Source: Gerris lacustris
Taxonomy: Eukaryota > Arthropoda > Insecta > Hemiptera > Gerridae
Assembly: GCA_951217055.1 (NCBI GenBank)
Contig: OX578284.1
Coordinates: forward strand, 47,481,177-47,545,176
Direction of reading: 5' to 3'
DNA length: 64,000 bases
Positions 61,601-63,370 of the stretch are shown piece after piece. Positions within the stretch are counted from its first letter, which is position 1. Every line of letters begins with the position of its first letter. A model generated the notes under the pieces. That model saw only the letters and a list, made by a program, of their open reading frames with translations, was not told the DNA's origin and did not search any database. The translations under genes were made by a program, and so were the position numbers.

Positions 61601-63370
61601 GAAAATGCAAAGATTCAAGCAGCTGAAATTATAGTCTTCCTAAACAGTTATCCTGAGGGCCATGGACCTCCGCCAGGGACACTTTTGTTTGCCTAGTTGG
61701 TTTTAATTTGCCTGATCTTCTAAACGTCAAAATCTGAGGCTCATATTGGTTCCCTACCAATTTTTTCCCCATTTTCAGACACTTTTCACAATTTACTCTC
61801 TTCTTGGACAAACTGTAATAAAATAAAATAACTAAGTAGGAATTAAAAAATGAGATTAGAAGTAACATACCAGGTATTCCATAGCTACCACGAGGAGGTT
61901 CAGCGTCAAGATCAAAAGAGCTGGCAGTAAATGCTTCAGGTGGCAACTGATTAGCTAGAGGAACAAAACTAAAGCAACACAAATAATTAGAGATACTATG
62001 AAAACTATAAGCAGAGACACGAGATCTTAAGGAATAAGATATTCAGATAAGAATACAAATATATCATATTTTGCCTGGAATCAAATCTGATACCATTTGA
62101 ACTAGGAGGTCACTTTGAATCACAAGGAGATATTTCCTTAGTGAAGTGATTAGGGAATGAGCCACACAGGTGGTAAACCTGATACAAATATTTATTAGAT
62201 ATGATGTTTGTACTACGGTTTCAGGGGAGAGCACCTTAAGCCTCACAGACCCTTCTAAAATAAATGATAAAAACAACAAATAAACAAGGCTTACTTTAAC
62301 TCATCGCAATAAGGAGGTGGTGTTATTGTAGGATGAACAAGTTCTATGACAGTAGGTGGTGTAGAGATAAATTCAGCGTAAACATTAGGCCTTTCGGTCT
62401 TATCAAAGAGTGGTTCCACAGTGTGGTAAGGTGTAGAAGGCCAATGCATTACCCAAGGCATTGTTGAGATCTTGCAGGCATTTGTGTCACAGACATATTT
62501 GTTATGTAGGCACTGACATACTTCGCATGCACTTTCCTGAATCAGTTCACCAGGCTACAACATAACCAGCAAACATTAGGGAAATTTTAGATCCATAACA
62601 GTTAAATAATATTATAAAATATTATAATCACATGTAAATCTTAATATACATTTTAATAATTAATATCCTTTTTTATCAAAGTGAGAAAAAATTAGAAGGC
62701 ATGGGTATCACATGTTATAAAAAACAAAAATTAATTATTGCATTGTAATTTCTTTGTATCCTATATTCAGGTATTGGCTATTAAGGTAGATGCTTCTTCA
62801 TGTATTAACAGCTTCTGTATTTACCATTTTTATCCAATTACCTGGTTCTTTTAATGAAAGGGGAGAAAGATGGCATCTGAGTCTCACTTAATGTCATATT
62901 CAAAAGAGTGTATAAATAACAAAGACAAGAAGCCTGGAGATTGAAGGGTAAATAAATAATTTTCACATATAGATGCAAAATAAAAACATTTATAAATGAA
63001 CCAAGCTTTTTTTATTTAATATAAATGTTAAGGCTCTCCTTCTATATGGTAGTAAATCATGGAAGACATCTAAATGAATAATTAAAAACCAGTTTTTGAG
63101 ATAAATGATAAATTTGAAAGGATCGGTGAAAGGTCCAGCAATATTATATAAACGCCAAAATCCTTCTGGTCAACCTACAGAAAATGGTAGAAGAATAATT
63201 GACAACGTAATGAAATAAAAAAGTAATAAGGCTTTAATTTATGTTTCCCCTTACCTTAACCATTTTGCCTGTTTTAGATACACACACGCAGTCCCTCTCA
63301 TCGACACATGTTTCAGCATCTCTCCACCACATTCCAATCGGGCACTGAGGTCTCCTTTTTGCTCTGCAGC
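29460..63370 (-). CDS. Hml: Hemolectin / hemocytin (vWF-like hemocyte clotting protein), 3' part, 36 exons
   Basis: Hemolectin is a secreted multidomain protein of insect hemocytes that takes part in hemolymph clotting and wound sealing. The 36 exons found here all have GT..AG borders and matching phases, giving 5,885 nt and 1,960 residues plus TAA. Domain order over the visible residues: Cys-rich TIL/VWC-like 1-70; F5/8 type C about 120-277 and 290-437; Cys-rich TIL/VWC-like about 455-538; LDL-receptor A about 560-590; basic linker about 611-700; vWD about 772-935 with C8 to 1029 and TIL to 1091; vWD 1092-1274 with C8 to 1374 and TIL to 1415; VWC-like modules about 1416-1840; CTCK about 1843-1960. 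This order (paired discoidin domains, LDLa, vWD-C8-TIL units, terminal CTCK) is that of hemolectin. The Drosophila protein is roughly 3,800 residues (from memory), so about half is upstream, with signal peptide and start. Neither visible vWD carries the CGLC motif of vWF. Confidence 0.92.
29657..30421. other. Hemolectin intron between exons 35 and 36
   Basis: It contains a diverged copy (about 29880-30110) of the repeat seen at 34195-34680: 'gtggagctaa', 'tttctcaattttgcc', 'gtgaacatgcatg' and the end 'tatatgagaaagtaaa' align. Nothing else is recognised. Confidence 0.55.
30422..30580 (-). CDS. Hml: Hemolectin exon 35: CTCK, first half
   Basis: The 159-nt exon covers residues 1843-1895. It reads LMNCAAESLAKNETVKLI, then EHGECYNLEP and FSECRGTCDSYTKF. 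The C..SECRGTC pattern is the start of the cystine knot completed by exon 36. Acceptor tttttacag, donor gtaaat. Confidence 0.9.
30581..31628. other. Hemolectin intron between exons 34 and 35
   Basis: It holds the MITE at 31059-31353; the remaining sequence is ordinary AT-rich intron. Confidence 0.6.
31059..31353. mobile_element. MITE with AGGGGGCTACACAC inverted ends and TAA target duplication
   Basis: The left end AGGGGGCTACACACCTTCCG faces AGGGCGTTACATATTTTCCG (inverse of the right end). TAA flanks both sides (31056-31058 and 31354-31356). It has the same style as the elements at 9360 and 55636, consistent with PIF/Harbinger-type non-autonomous elements. It is non-coding. Confidence 0.8.
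31629..31746 (-). CDS. Hml: Hemolectin exon 34: end of VWC module
   Basis: The exon covers residues 1804-1843: FQIVSQQVVCENITGCPEDQ, then EGCCHKCKVPVY. The CPEDQMYKEGCCHKC text is the typical closing of a von Willebrand C module. It opens in phase 0 and leaves one base. Donor gtaagt. Confidence 0.9.
31747..32067. other. Hemolectin intron, nothing recognised
   Basis: 321 nt of AT-rich sequence between exons 33 and 34, with no repeat or RNA feature that I can support. Confidence 0.6.
32068..32220 (-). CDS. Hml: Hemolectin exon 33: VWC module
   Basis: The 153-nt exon (51 codons, phase 0 both ends) covers residues 1753-1803. It reads GWEYEKSSPQDCCGQCVQVG, then CVIDGKVFAEGANW and CTEFACELFDEQ. 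The DCCGQC motif and the G-x-x-W..D..C..F.C pattern are VWC hallmarks. The longer open frame on the same strand in another phase is a shadow. Confidence 0.9.
32221..33026. other. Hemolectin intron, nothing recognised
   Basis: 806 nt of AT-rich intron between exons 32 and 33. One short inverted repeat around 'agctctctgcatctagct' and 'gtagagagct' (about 32870-32900) is the only structure noticed. Confidence 0.55.
33027..33149 (-). CDS. Hml: Hemolectin exon 32: VWC module
   Basis: The 123-nt exon (41 codons) covers residues 1712-1752: INETWPDPEGDPCKSYMCVS, then GEVSIKEETQTCNKKCKI. This is a typical VWC opening (W.D.. DPC..Y.C) continued by exon 33. Phase 0 both ends. Confidence 0.9.
33150..33800. 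other. Hemolectin intron, nothing recognised
   Basis: 651 nt of AT-rich intron between exons 31 and 32. No repeat, RNA gene or extra exon supported. Confidence 0.55.
33801..33998 (-). CDS. Hml: Hemolectin exon 31: VWC module
   Basis: The 198-nt exon (66 codons, phase 0 both ends) covers residues 1646-1711. It reads FGDMWNDGPCRTCECKEG, CSKKVCGLPP and HQCCPIYMRTACKVNGK. The W.DGPCRTCEC and CCP.. motifs are those of a VWC domain. Acceptor attttatttatag, donor gtatgt. Confidence 0.92.
34195..34680. mobile_element. Dispersed repeat with tRNA T-arm-like start and GACAGACAGAC tract
   Basis: The block begins 'cttctcccgggcggggaatc', whose reverse complement contains GGGTTCGATTCCCC, a tRNA T-arm/B-box. 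It continues through 'ggggggtagcgcccccaaat', 'gaacatgtatactaaatttc' and a GACAGACAGACAGAC tract, and ends near 'tatatgagaaagtaaaaat'. A diverged copy lies at about 29880-30110. It is probably a composite SINE-like repeat; there is no intact tRNA here. An internal 96-codon frame has no domain. Confidence 0.65.
35283..35345 (+). repeat. SINE tail fragment
   Basis: The block 'cttaattgctaggttcgaac', then 'aagtggtttgtcctac', repeats the tail of the SINE at 35458-35800 (cctaattgcaaggtttgaac, aagtggttcgtcctac) and of the inverted copy at 61085-61545. Confidence 0.6.
35458..35800 (+). mobile_element. tRNA-derived SINE with overlapping inverted repeats
   Basis: The head 'gagccagcgtggtcgtgcgg' resembles a tRNA 5' half/A-box, matching the inverted copy near 61545 (ggagccagcatggccgaggg). 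A B-box in inverse orientation (gaatcgaacc) follows. The tail 'tggctggaactctctaccgt', 'cctaattgcaaggtttgaac' and 'ctagtaggaagtactagact' is shared with 61085-61545. Within it, arms A (35526-35538) and A' (35569-35581, exact inverse) interlock with arms B (35539-35562) and B' (35585-35608, one mismatch), an unusual A-B-A'-B' order. Confidence 0.75.
36026..36129 (-). CDS. Hml: Hemolectin exon 30
   Basis: The 104-nt exon covers residues 1611-1645: EIPEGKCLYEMLYEEEPSGG, then a charged KERSPAERTSVLKD stretch. The acceptor is tatatgttgtacag at 36130. An upstream AG at 36158 looks open too, but it would break the frame from exon 29, whereas 36129 joins perfectly. Donor gtgagt. Confidence 0.85.
36294..36506 (-). 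CDS. Hml: Hemolectin exon 29: VWC-like module
   Basis: The 213-nt exon covers residues 1540-1610. It reads CKALEDCDSTAEEM, DTSGCCPRVIVSC, CPLPPKCPPHHEPV and ETGSCCNEYTC. The repeated CCP and CC.EY.C spacing fits VWC-type modules of vWF-like proteins. Donor gtaatt. Confidence 0.9.
36696..36809 (-). CDS. Hml: Hemolectin exon 28
   Basis: The 114-nt exon covers residues 1502-1539: PEPTSGPVCEEPQQPVCG, then FGQVMQLETGANGCQQFTC. It is a Cys-rich linker module that opens the VWC-like series. The donor gtaagt leaves one base. Confidence 0.88.
36810..37240. other. Hemolectin intron, nothing recognised
   Basis: 431 nt between exons 27 and 28, AT-rich, without supported features. Confidence 0.55.
37241..37499 (-). 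CDS. Hml: Hemolectin exon 27: TIL end and VWC module
   Basis: The 259-nt exon covers residues 1416-1502. It reads VTKEGVCINATRCEPC, GDEWHPDPCTKCTC, VQCQTTHCPPANLC and ENACCPEYVC. The first part closes the TIL domain; W.PDPC.KC.C onward is a VWC module. Acceptor tgttttttttcag, donor gtaaga. Confidence 0.92.
37545..37660. repeat. Dispersed repeat, copy 2 (…aaccTAGAACTTCAT end)
   Basis: Shares 'tgaagatgctc', 'ggaacc' and the end 'tcaccactgcaaaaccta'+'gaacttcat' with 12105-12300. Confidence 0.5.
37725..38145. mobile_element. Foldback element with TA-GTCCAGGAGATA ends, copy B (intact arms)
   Basis: The left arm (tagtccaggagatagcgtgc, then 'aaaaaagtgtctgactaaca', 'tcaagctagaatt' and 'gtagtttttaggaatatgtg'-like text) is repeated inversely on the right up to 38145, with arms of about 150 bp and few mismatches. 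TA borders suggest a Tc1/mariner-type duplication. The copy at 13139-13640 is older and interrupted. An 82-codon antisense frame inside is without domain. Confidence 0.85.
38525..38649 (-). CDS. Hml: Hemolectin exon 26: TIL domain
   Basis: The 125-nt exon covers residues 1374-1415: LEYRYCTLGCKLNCDNY, then CKSPMKEGCVCPNGQ. The C..GC...C and GC.CP.G spacing is a trypsin-inhibitor-like (TIL) domain following C8. Donor gtatgt. Confidence 0.9.
38650..39456. other. Hemolectin intron, nothing recognised
   Basis: 807 nt between exons 25 and 26, AT-rich. A small palindrome at 'catactatagtatg'-like text near 39260-39300 is the only structure noticed. Confidence 0.5.
39457..39628 (-). CDS. Hml: Hemolectin exon 25: C8 domain
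   Basis: The 172-nt exon covers residues 1317-1374. It reads CHAVIDPKIHVENC, LCKEEISICQFMESY, CSEEAICLDWRTPERC and PYFCPKG. The CH..IDP, Y...C, W...C and CP landmarks identify a C8 domain. It opens in phase 0. Confidence 0.93.
39682..39896. repeat. Dispersed repeat family with TCTTTAGATTGTTACT ends, copy 2
   Basis: This is the best preserved copy. It starts 'cttctttagattgttactcc' and contains 'gggagtaacagtctaaagaa', the inverse of that end. The internal 'attaagaaaaagaaatgttt' and 'caatgtacattgggacaaag' match 855-1125 and 49690-49860. It is non-coding and TIR-bounded. Confidence 0.7.
40266..40668. mobile_element. Long-armed foldback element with a 38-T tract in one arm
   Basis: The left arm runs through 'ggcaaaagtctctccgcgta', 'cggccattataaggccatct', 'tgccgaaagaggtgga' and 'gagtcatgccagacactggc'. 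The right arm repeats these inversely ('gccagtgtctggc', 'tccacctctttcggcacgga', 'aatattttacatggagagac'). The right arm carries T38 at 40597-40634 where the left has ordinary sequence. Related short text (tacatggagagac) occurs at 25269. Confidence 0.8.
40734..40858 (-). CDS. Hml: Hemolectin exon 24: vWD/C8 junction
   Basis: The 125-nt exon covers residues 1275-1316: FASLGIEDEVCGVKEKEPEC, then QEDPCLKLMDASVFGR. CLKL.D.S.FG starts the C8 domain completed by exon 25. Acceptor ttgactttcag, donor gtaatt. Confidence 0.88.
40859..42207. other. Hemolectin intron 23/24 with foldback element
   Basis: The intron is mostly occupied by the inverted-repeat structure 41022-41655. The sequence after 41660 is AT-rich and ends with a GACAGACAGACAAACG tract near 42150. 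Confidence 0.55.
41022..41655. mobile_element. Foldback structure flanked by a 57-bp direct duplication
   Basis: Arms at about 41078-41205 and 41488-41602 are inverse copies: 'cacttttgcaatagttccat', 'ccctccttggatcattct' and 'gtctagacgat' on the left match inverse text on the right. Immediately outside, a direct repeat of about 57 bp ('agtttatgataatgtttcat' ... 'gtgaaatatagacaaga') lies on both sides (41022-41077 and 41599-41655). The inner arms and outer duplication together suggest a composite or duplicated insertion. Confidence 0.75.
42208..42318 (-). CDS. Hml: Hemolectin exon 23: vWD domain end
   Basis: The 111-nt exon covers residues 1238-1274: NCNLNSTDDFKSSEG, then VDDVDTFGSSWKI. The GNCN..DDF and FG.SW motifs are the standard close of a vWD domain. 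Donor gtaagt. Confidence 0.92.
42319..42886. other. Hemolectin intron, nothing recognised
   Basis: 568 nt between exons 22 and 23, AT-rich with a short C tract near 42640. No feature supported. Confidence 0.55.
42887..43088 (-). CDS. Hml: Hemolectin exon 22: vWD domain middle
   Basis: The 202-nt exon covers residues 1171-1238. It reads LKLKIDGVEQTQLARKSDW, FFIKGKGFSLKVPSHYY and TEGLCG. The V.VPS.Y...T.GLCG landmark is vWD. The residue before GLC is Glu, so the vWF-type CGLC motif is absent. It opens in phase 0. Confidence 0.92.
43089..44590. other. Hemolectin intron 21/22 with large TIR repeat
   Basis: The 1.5-kb intron holds the 43738-44432 element. Two related blocks before it ('cgacatgaaaaatgtgatg' near 43215 and 'cgacatgcaaaatgtgacg' near 43330, each followed by 'tataa.aggaggt') form a diverged direct repeat. 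Confidence 0.55.
43738..44432. mobile_element. TIR-bounded repeat with AGGGYCCGTAGGC ends
   Basis: The left end 'agggcccgtaggccacac' faces 'agggtccgtaggcaaaac' (inverse of the right end). The inner right part has 'aaatttcaaagtgatcggac' followed by a GGACGGACGGACAGACA tract, a motif common in arthropod dispersed repeats. A G14 run sits at about 44065. The interior has no recognised protein. Confidence 0.7.
44591..44701 (-). CDS. Hml: Hemolectin exon 21: vWD domain
   Basis: The 111-nt exon (37 codons, phase 0 both ends) covers residues 1134-1170: IYGTNGLCEDGSGEICIQS, then VTILVKDHIVHVSYRNDK. C....C..S..I.V... is the vWD beta-strand region between exons 20 and 22. Confidence 0.9.
44787..44911 (-). 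CDS. Hml: Hemolectin exon 20: vWD domain start
   Basis: The 125-nt exon covers residues 1092-1133: CMCEGYDKSRFVPFDKKDYR, then FAGNCTYVLSQTLTDVKGP. F..FDKKDYRF.G.C.YVL is the vWD signature (commonly TFDG..Y.F.G.C.Y.L). Acceptor atcattttcag. Confidence 0.92.
44912..45452. other. Hemolectin intron, nothing recognised
   Basis: 541 nt between exons 19 and 20. The stretch 45260-45400 is less AT-rich but has no supported domain or repeat partner in the window. Confidence 0.5.
45453..45638 (-). CDS. Hml: Hemolectin exon 19: TIL domain
   Basis: The 186-nt exon covers residues 1030-1091. It reads VECPDGLVYHECFRRSC, EPCCSELMVEDACPL and CFPGCYCPAGYVRDGERCV. CP.G..Y.EC...C..C and GC.CP.G....G..CV is a complete TIL domain. 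Donor gtaagt. Confidence 0.95.
45639..47168. other. Hemolectin intron 18/19, nothing firm recognised
   Basis: The 1.53-kb intron is AT-rich. Near 46690-46800 short tandem-like pieces 'ttggctagttt' and 'acagacagatacaa' repeat two or three times. No gene, RNA or clear TE end was found. Confidence 0.5.
47169..47371 (-). CDS. Hml: Hemolectin exon 18: C8 domain
   Basis: The 203-nt exon covers residues 963-1029. It reads EEPLNECGSWVPLENLVSKC, VETLCSCIEAGSTLKDCRC and VTECRSFAPTIELNDW. The C8 landmarks C.W.PL, C...LC.C and Y/F....W...C are present. Acceptor tattatttcag, donor gtaagt. Confidence 0.92.
47372..47866. other. Hemolectin intron, nothing recognised
   Basis: 495 nt of AT-rich sequence between exons 17 and 18. 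Confidence 0.55.
47867..48072 (-). CDS. Hml: Hemolectin exon 17: vWD end and C8 start
   Basis: The 206-nt exon covers residues 894-962. It reads VPGSSVGKVDGMCGFFDGHA, ENDKMKPDGTPA, VEFGDSWGIPEKC and VEIQKEAFKACNAI. DGMCG..DG...ND and F.DSW close a vWD domain; the tail starts C8. The motif before CG is DGM, again without CGLC. Acceptor tcttcttgcag. Confidence 0.94.
48190..49240. mobile_element. Degenerate retroposon-like repeat, internally repeated about four times
   Basis: The block opens 'ctagctggatacccgtgctt', then 'cgct', a sequence shared by many arthropod dispersed repeats. It then repeats a unit of about 200-340 bp: 'aattactgtactcttaaaga', 'gc.tttcaacgatatgcatc', 'atgaag..aagggtattcat' and 'cttgtaccccgtac' occur near 48418, 48728 (worn), 48812 and 49100. 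Two units end with 'ttcatcgagatcggaataaa'-like text followed by 'tatatagatatagattt', the AT-rich tail style of RTE-type LINEs or their SINEs. Identity of the family is inference. Confidence 0.6.
49690..49860. repeat. Dispersed repeat family with TCTTTAGATTGTTACT ends, copy 3 (partial)
   Basis: Shares 'tagtctaaattactattaag', 'acaaagggat', 'gtccaatgt' and 'gggacaaaggaatatcacac' with 39682-39896. Parts of it repeat twice within the copy. The terminal TCTTTAGATTG is missing. Confidence 0.6.
50244..50369 (-). CDS. Hml: Hemolectin exon 16: vWD domain
   Basis: The 126-nt exon (42 codons, phase 0 both ends) covers residues 852-893: IQKIGGQTEEFALKQVSDTY, then HEFSLVWDTLGNVKII. This is the vWD strand region with ..VWD.... 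V.I, continuing into exon 17. Acceptor tattttttttcag. Confidence 0.9.
50370..51505. other. Hemolectin intron 15/16
   Basis: It contains a perfect short palindrome (tggggtgtaatacacccca, 50583-50601) and a repeat shared with 61640-61800 (about 51263-51400). Otherwise it is AT-rich. Confidence 0.55.
51263..51400. repeat. Dispersed repeat, copy 1 (TTTGTTTGCCTAGTT)
   Basis: 'ttttgtttgcctagtt', 'gaccttctaga', 'tcaaaatct' and 'cattggctccc.a' align with 61675-61800 in another hemolectin intron in the same orientation. 'aggcctgtgg' precedes it here and also occurs at 60634. Confidence 0.5.
51506..51633 (-). CDS. Hml: Hemolectin exon 15: vWD domain
   Basis: The 128-nt exon covers residues 809-851: MKECSYIGPCFKYLVIKQDD, then FKPNLSAEYNGYNYSIPQ. 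The C....C...L.I.......F.P pattern is the middle of the first vWD domain. Acceptor tattttatag. Confidence 0.88.
51634..51995. other. Hemolectin intron, nothing recognised
   Basis: 362 nt of AT-rich sequence between exons 14 and 15. Confidence 0.55.
51996..52195 (-). CDS. Hml: Hemolectin exon 14: start of first visible vWD domain
   Basis: The 200-nt exon covers residues 743-808. It reads FDLQVAKSPEEKC, CNVTGRTFTTFDGTDYKYD and ICDHVLARDKINNLWEVK. The TFTTFDGTDYKYD..C.HVLA text is an unmistakable vWD start. Donor gtaaga. Confidence 0.94.
52196..52982. other. Hemolectin intron, nothing recognised
   Basis: 787 nt between exons 13 and 14. Some less AT-rich patches (52300-52340, 52600-52700) have no partner or domain that I can identify. 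Confidence 0.5.
52983..53190 (-). CDS. Hml: Hemolectin exon 13: basic linker and Cys-rich segment
   Basis: The 208-nt exon covers residues 673-742. It reads YKTAKTRKGSYDYKKHAYA, VESKTTQPKGGSPLKL, DQCPQYKCIPVKG and EECPPKPRCQQG. The first half is Lys-rich and low-complexity; the second has C..Y.C and CPPKP.C spacing like TIL/VWC edges. Donor gtaatt. Confidence 0.85.
53443..53628 (-). CDS. Hml: Hemolectin exon 12: Ser/Arg-rich linker
   Basis: The 186-nt exon covers residues 611-672. It reads EEKPTECPPIECPPGFTAS, VVEESKPKGWSPFGSNSR and WRSLMGRASERTSSAT. No folded domain is recognised; the exon is fixed by its splice phases on both sides (one base in, one base out). A + strand open frame across the same region is a shadow. 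Confidence 0.82.
53885..54020. repeat. Dispersed repeat, copy 2 (AACAAGTACCCAGTT)
   Basis: Aligns with 24892-25015 (aacaagtacccagtt, agaatttatc, gcagtccctc, ccagggtattact); see that entry. It may form part of a longer element, since 54020-54180 has a different composition. Confidence 0.6.
54380..54545. repeat. Short-period repeat built on TCCCGAGGCGAAGCCGAGGGA
   Basis: The motif 'gaggcgaagccgaggga' recurs as 'gaggtgaagccgaagaaa', 'gaggcgaagccgagggaa', 'gaggtgtagccgagggaa' and 'gaggcacagccgagggag', about 36-37 bp apart. Each TCCYGAGG..CGAGGGA can pair with itself as a small hairpin. It is non-coding and of unknown role. Confidence 0.75.
54576..54998. mobile_element. TIR element with TATCTCCAGTAGGGAGAAAA ends
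   Basis: The left end 'tatctccagtagggagaaaa' (54578) is matched by the inverse of the right end (tatcgccagtagggaaaaaa, to 54998). Near the right end 'tttttctccct' recurs three times (54868-54925). About 420 bp, non-coding. It ends only about 18 bp from the exon 11 donor at 55015. Confidence 0.7.
55016..55232 (-). CDS. Hml: Hemolectin exon 11: LDL-receptor class A repeat
   Basis: The 217-nt exon covers residues 539-611. It reads GTVSLITNGCGCLCKPCG, CPSTNVCVDRSVWCDGT and IDCGDDEVNC, then a Thr/Pro tail. C.....C......CDG..DC.DD...C with the acidic DCGDDE calcium cage is a complete LDLa module, as expected between the discoidin pair and vWD units of hemolectin. Confidence 0.94.
55404..55509 (-). 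CDS. Hml: Hemolectin exon 10: Cys-rich segment
   Basis: The 106-nt exon covers residues 504-538: YTVGSAYENMMCEQCIC, then GVPQCSPKKCPPCEP. The MCEQC.C..G...C...KC pattern is VWC-like. Acceptor atttgttatag, donor gtacgt. Confidence 0.9.
55636..55779. mobile_element. 144-bp MITE with AGGCGGAAACACG inverted ends and TTA target duplication
   Basis: The left end AGGCGGAAACACGTGACATC and the inverse of the right end AGGCGGAAACACACTACCAT match at the tips. Inner CACGTGA/TCACGTG blocks are also inverted. TTA flanks both sides (55633-55635, 55780-55782). The ends and 3-bp TWA duplication fit a PIF/Harbinger-type MITE. Confidence 0.85.
56030..56180 (-). mobile_element. Partial tRNA-derived SINE
   Basis: On the - strand it reads 'gctatccatgaatcgaggga', then a B-box (gtgggttcaaaccca) and 'ccatgatgctctt', corresponding to 'gctatcaataagtcgaggcg', 'gtgggttcgatcccgtgcca' and 'tgatactct' in the SINE at 61085-61545. 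The A-box end and tail are missing. Confidence 0.65.
56352..56532 (-). CDS. Hml: Hemolectin exon 9: TIL/VWC-like segment
   Basis: The 181-nt exon covers residues 443-503. It reads EIKIAKTTRGPPPRGLEEC, CPGAKYPETTTC, WWDGERCSPRQQC and PCYIDYIK. CP...WWDGERC....C.C is the same pattern as exon 1 (CPIGMWWRDAETCVDERDC), so this is a repeated module type. Donor gtatgt. Confidence 0.9.
56533..56931. other. Hemolectin intron, nothing recognised
   Basis: 399 nt of AT-rich sequence between exons 8 and 9. Confidence 0.55.
56932..57079 (-). CDS. Hml: Hemolectin exon 8: end of second F5/8 type C domain
   Basis: The 148-nt exon covers residues 394-443. It reads MYHGNDDNSKMVTVIFDQP, IRARYLKIYPQKWHKKISM and RAEVLGCYEPYG. 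F..P..ARY..I.P..W.....MR.E..GC is the conserved closing of a discoidin domain. Confidence 0.95.
57080..58173. other. Hemolectin intron 7/8 with LINE fragment
   Basis: The intron contains a sense-opposite LINE fragment (57116-57675); from 57680 to 58173 it is AT-rich with no supported feature. Confidence 0.6.
57116..57675 (+). mobile_element. 5'-truncated non-LTR retrotransposon: RNase H domain, zinc knuckle, poly(A)
   Basis: An open frame on the + strand (opposite to Hml) encodes LRGSEIVLQWIPAQCGLDGN, then ERADQLVKEG, the last part of an RNase H domain. Then come LPRREAVAHFRMKTGHDYL and a Cys/His cluster CPLCRQGDMTSLHLKTC, and an A-rich tail at 57638-57666. RNase H plus a CCHC-type knuckle places it in the I-like group of LINEs; the reverse transcriptase is missing. 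The family-typical His of PAHCG is Gln here. Target duplications are not clear. Confidence 0.85.
58174..58341 (-). CDS. Hml: Hemolectin exon 7: second F5/8 type C domain, middle
   Basis: The 168-nt exon (56 codons, phase 0 both ends) covers residues 338-393. It reads FDFQDKRELTGIILMGGGK, SWVQEFKVKFSPDGRSW and IKNEDGQTM. DF.....TGII..G.......V..F...FS.DG..W is discoidin core. Acceptor ctctgtattag. Confidence 0.95.
58546..58685 (-). CDS. Hml: Hemolectin exon 6: second F5/8 type C domain, start
   Basis: The 140-nt exon covers residues 291-337. It reads CADHMSQGIVDDQITASTG, then IDGDLGWIPASFAVGQWLQ. M..G.V.D.QITAS......GWIP......QWLQ is the discoidin opening. Acceptor attttttttag. Confidence 0.95.
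58741..59220. mobile_element. TTAA-flanked MITE containing a 43-bp minisatellite
   Basis: The left end TTAACGCATTTATGACGGAC with 'aaacatttg' nearby faces the inverse of the right end (TTAACACTTTGTCGACAGAC, then 'ccaaatg'). TTAA lies at 58741-58744 and 59217-59220, as in piggyBac-like elements. The middle is occupied by the tandem array at 58938-59194. Confidence 0.7.
58938..59194. repeat. Minisatellite, six units of 43 bp (one 42)
   Basis: Units start with 'aacatggtca' at 58938, 58981, 59024, 59067, 59109 and 59152. The consensus runs 'aacatggtcagccccactga', 'cacgaccaccaacatgttcc', 'cgg'. Two imperfect palindromes lie in each unit (catgttcccggaacatg across the junction, and gtcagccccactgac). 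Confidence 0.92.
59442..59643 (-). CDS. Hml: Hemolectin exon 5: end of first F5/8 type C domain and linker
   Basis: The 202-nt exon covers residues 224-290. It reads LFSGPFNRFEESKQVFSTPV, EARYIRISPREWNRNIAAK and VDVIGCMKSIEE, then a Pro-rich linker PLPPKPTILP. F..P..ARYIRI.P..W......K.D.IGC closes the discoidin domain. Confidence 0.94.
59644..60238. other. Hemolectin intron, nothing recognised
   Basis: 595 nt between exons 4 and 5. A + strand 67-codon frame at 59937 has no domain and is not called. Confidence 0.55.
60239..60435 (-). CDS. Hml: Hemolectin exon 4: first F5/8 type C domain, middle
   Basis: The 197-nt exon covers residues 158-223. It reads IWRPASEKNQSLNEFLQIDL, GRVNNIYGVIMKGIPEV, YVTKFYVLYSNDNHNY and YVTFMGIPE. 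W.P....N...F.QIDLG....I.GV...G.......V..F.V.YS.D is the discoidin core. Donor gtaaag. Confidence 0.95.
61085..61545 (-). mobile_element. tRNA-derived SINE with internal duplication
   Basis: On the - strand it starts near 61545 with 'ggagccagcatggccgaggg', then 'tcttaaggcgctcgctcagc', resembling a class II (Leu/Ser-like) tRNA 5' half with A-box. The B-box 'gtgggttcgatcccgtgcca' follows. Two copies of a block of about 115 bp come next (gggaagagtgccccat, ggtgtccctcgccctg, on the + strand at about 61279 and 61384). The tail 'ggaactctccacc', 'cctaattgcaaggttcaaac', 'aagtggtttgtcctacct', 'gttctagtaggaagtactag' is shared with 35458-35800. Short frames inside it are not genes. Confidence 0.8.
61640..61800. 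repeat. Dispersed repeat, copy 2 (TTTGTTTGCCTAGTT)
   Basis: Shares 'ttttgtttgcctagttgg', 'ctgatcttctaaa', 'tcaaaatctga' and 'cccattttc' with about 51263-51400. It lies 70 bp from exon 3. Confidence 0.5.
61871..61968 (-). CDS. Hml: Hemolectin exon 3: first F5/8 type C domain, start
   Basis: The 98-nt exon covers residues 125-157: FVPLANQLPPEAFTASSFDL, then DAEPPRGSYGIPG. This matches the discoidin opening (C..PL.......I.ASS..........) with the Cys supplied by exon 2. Donor gtatgt. Confidence 0.92.
61969..62294. other. Hemolectin intron, nothing recognised
   Basis: 326 nt between exons 2 and 3, without supported features. Confidence 0.55.
62295..62554 (-). CDS. Hml: Hemolectin exon 2: Cys-rich module and linker
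   Basis: The 260-nt exon covers residues 39-125. It reads PGELIQESACEVCQCLHNKY, VCDTNACKISTMPWVMHW, then a Pro/Thr linker PTVIELVHPTITPPPYCDEL. ACEVCQC..N...CDT..C is VWC-like; CDEL opens the discoidin domain. Acceptor ggttatgttgtag, donor gtaagc. Confidence 0.9.
62555..63254. other. Hemolectin intron, nothing recognised
   Basis: 700 nt between exons 1 and 2, AT-rich, without supported features. Confidence 0.55.
63255..63370 (-). CDS. Hml: Hemolectin exon 1 of the visible part: TIL-like module
   Basis: The 116-nt exon covers residues 1-38. It reads CRAKRRPQCPIGMWWRDAET, then CVDERDCVCVSKTGKMVK. CP.G.WWRDAETCV....C.C is the same module as in exon 9. It begins with two bases of a codon opened in an unseen exon upstream. 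Acceptor ttgtccaattag. Confidence 0.9.

Larger units (their letters stand above)
60436..61870. other. Hemolectin intron 3/4 with SINE
   Basis: The 1.4-kb intron contains an inverted SINE (61085-61545) and a repeat shared with 51263 (about 61640-61800). The rest is AT-rich. Confidence 0.6.
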
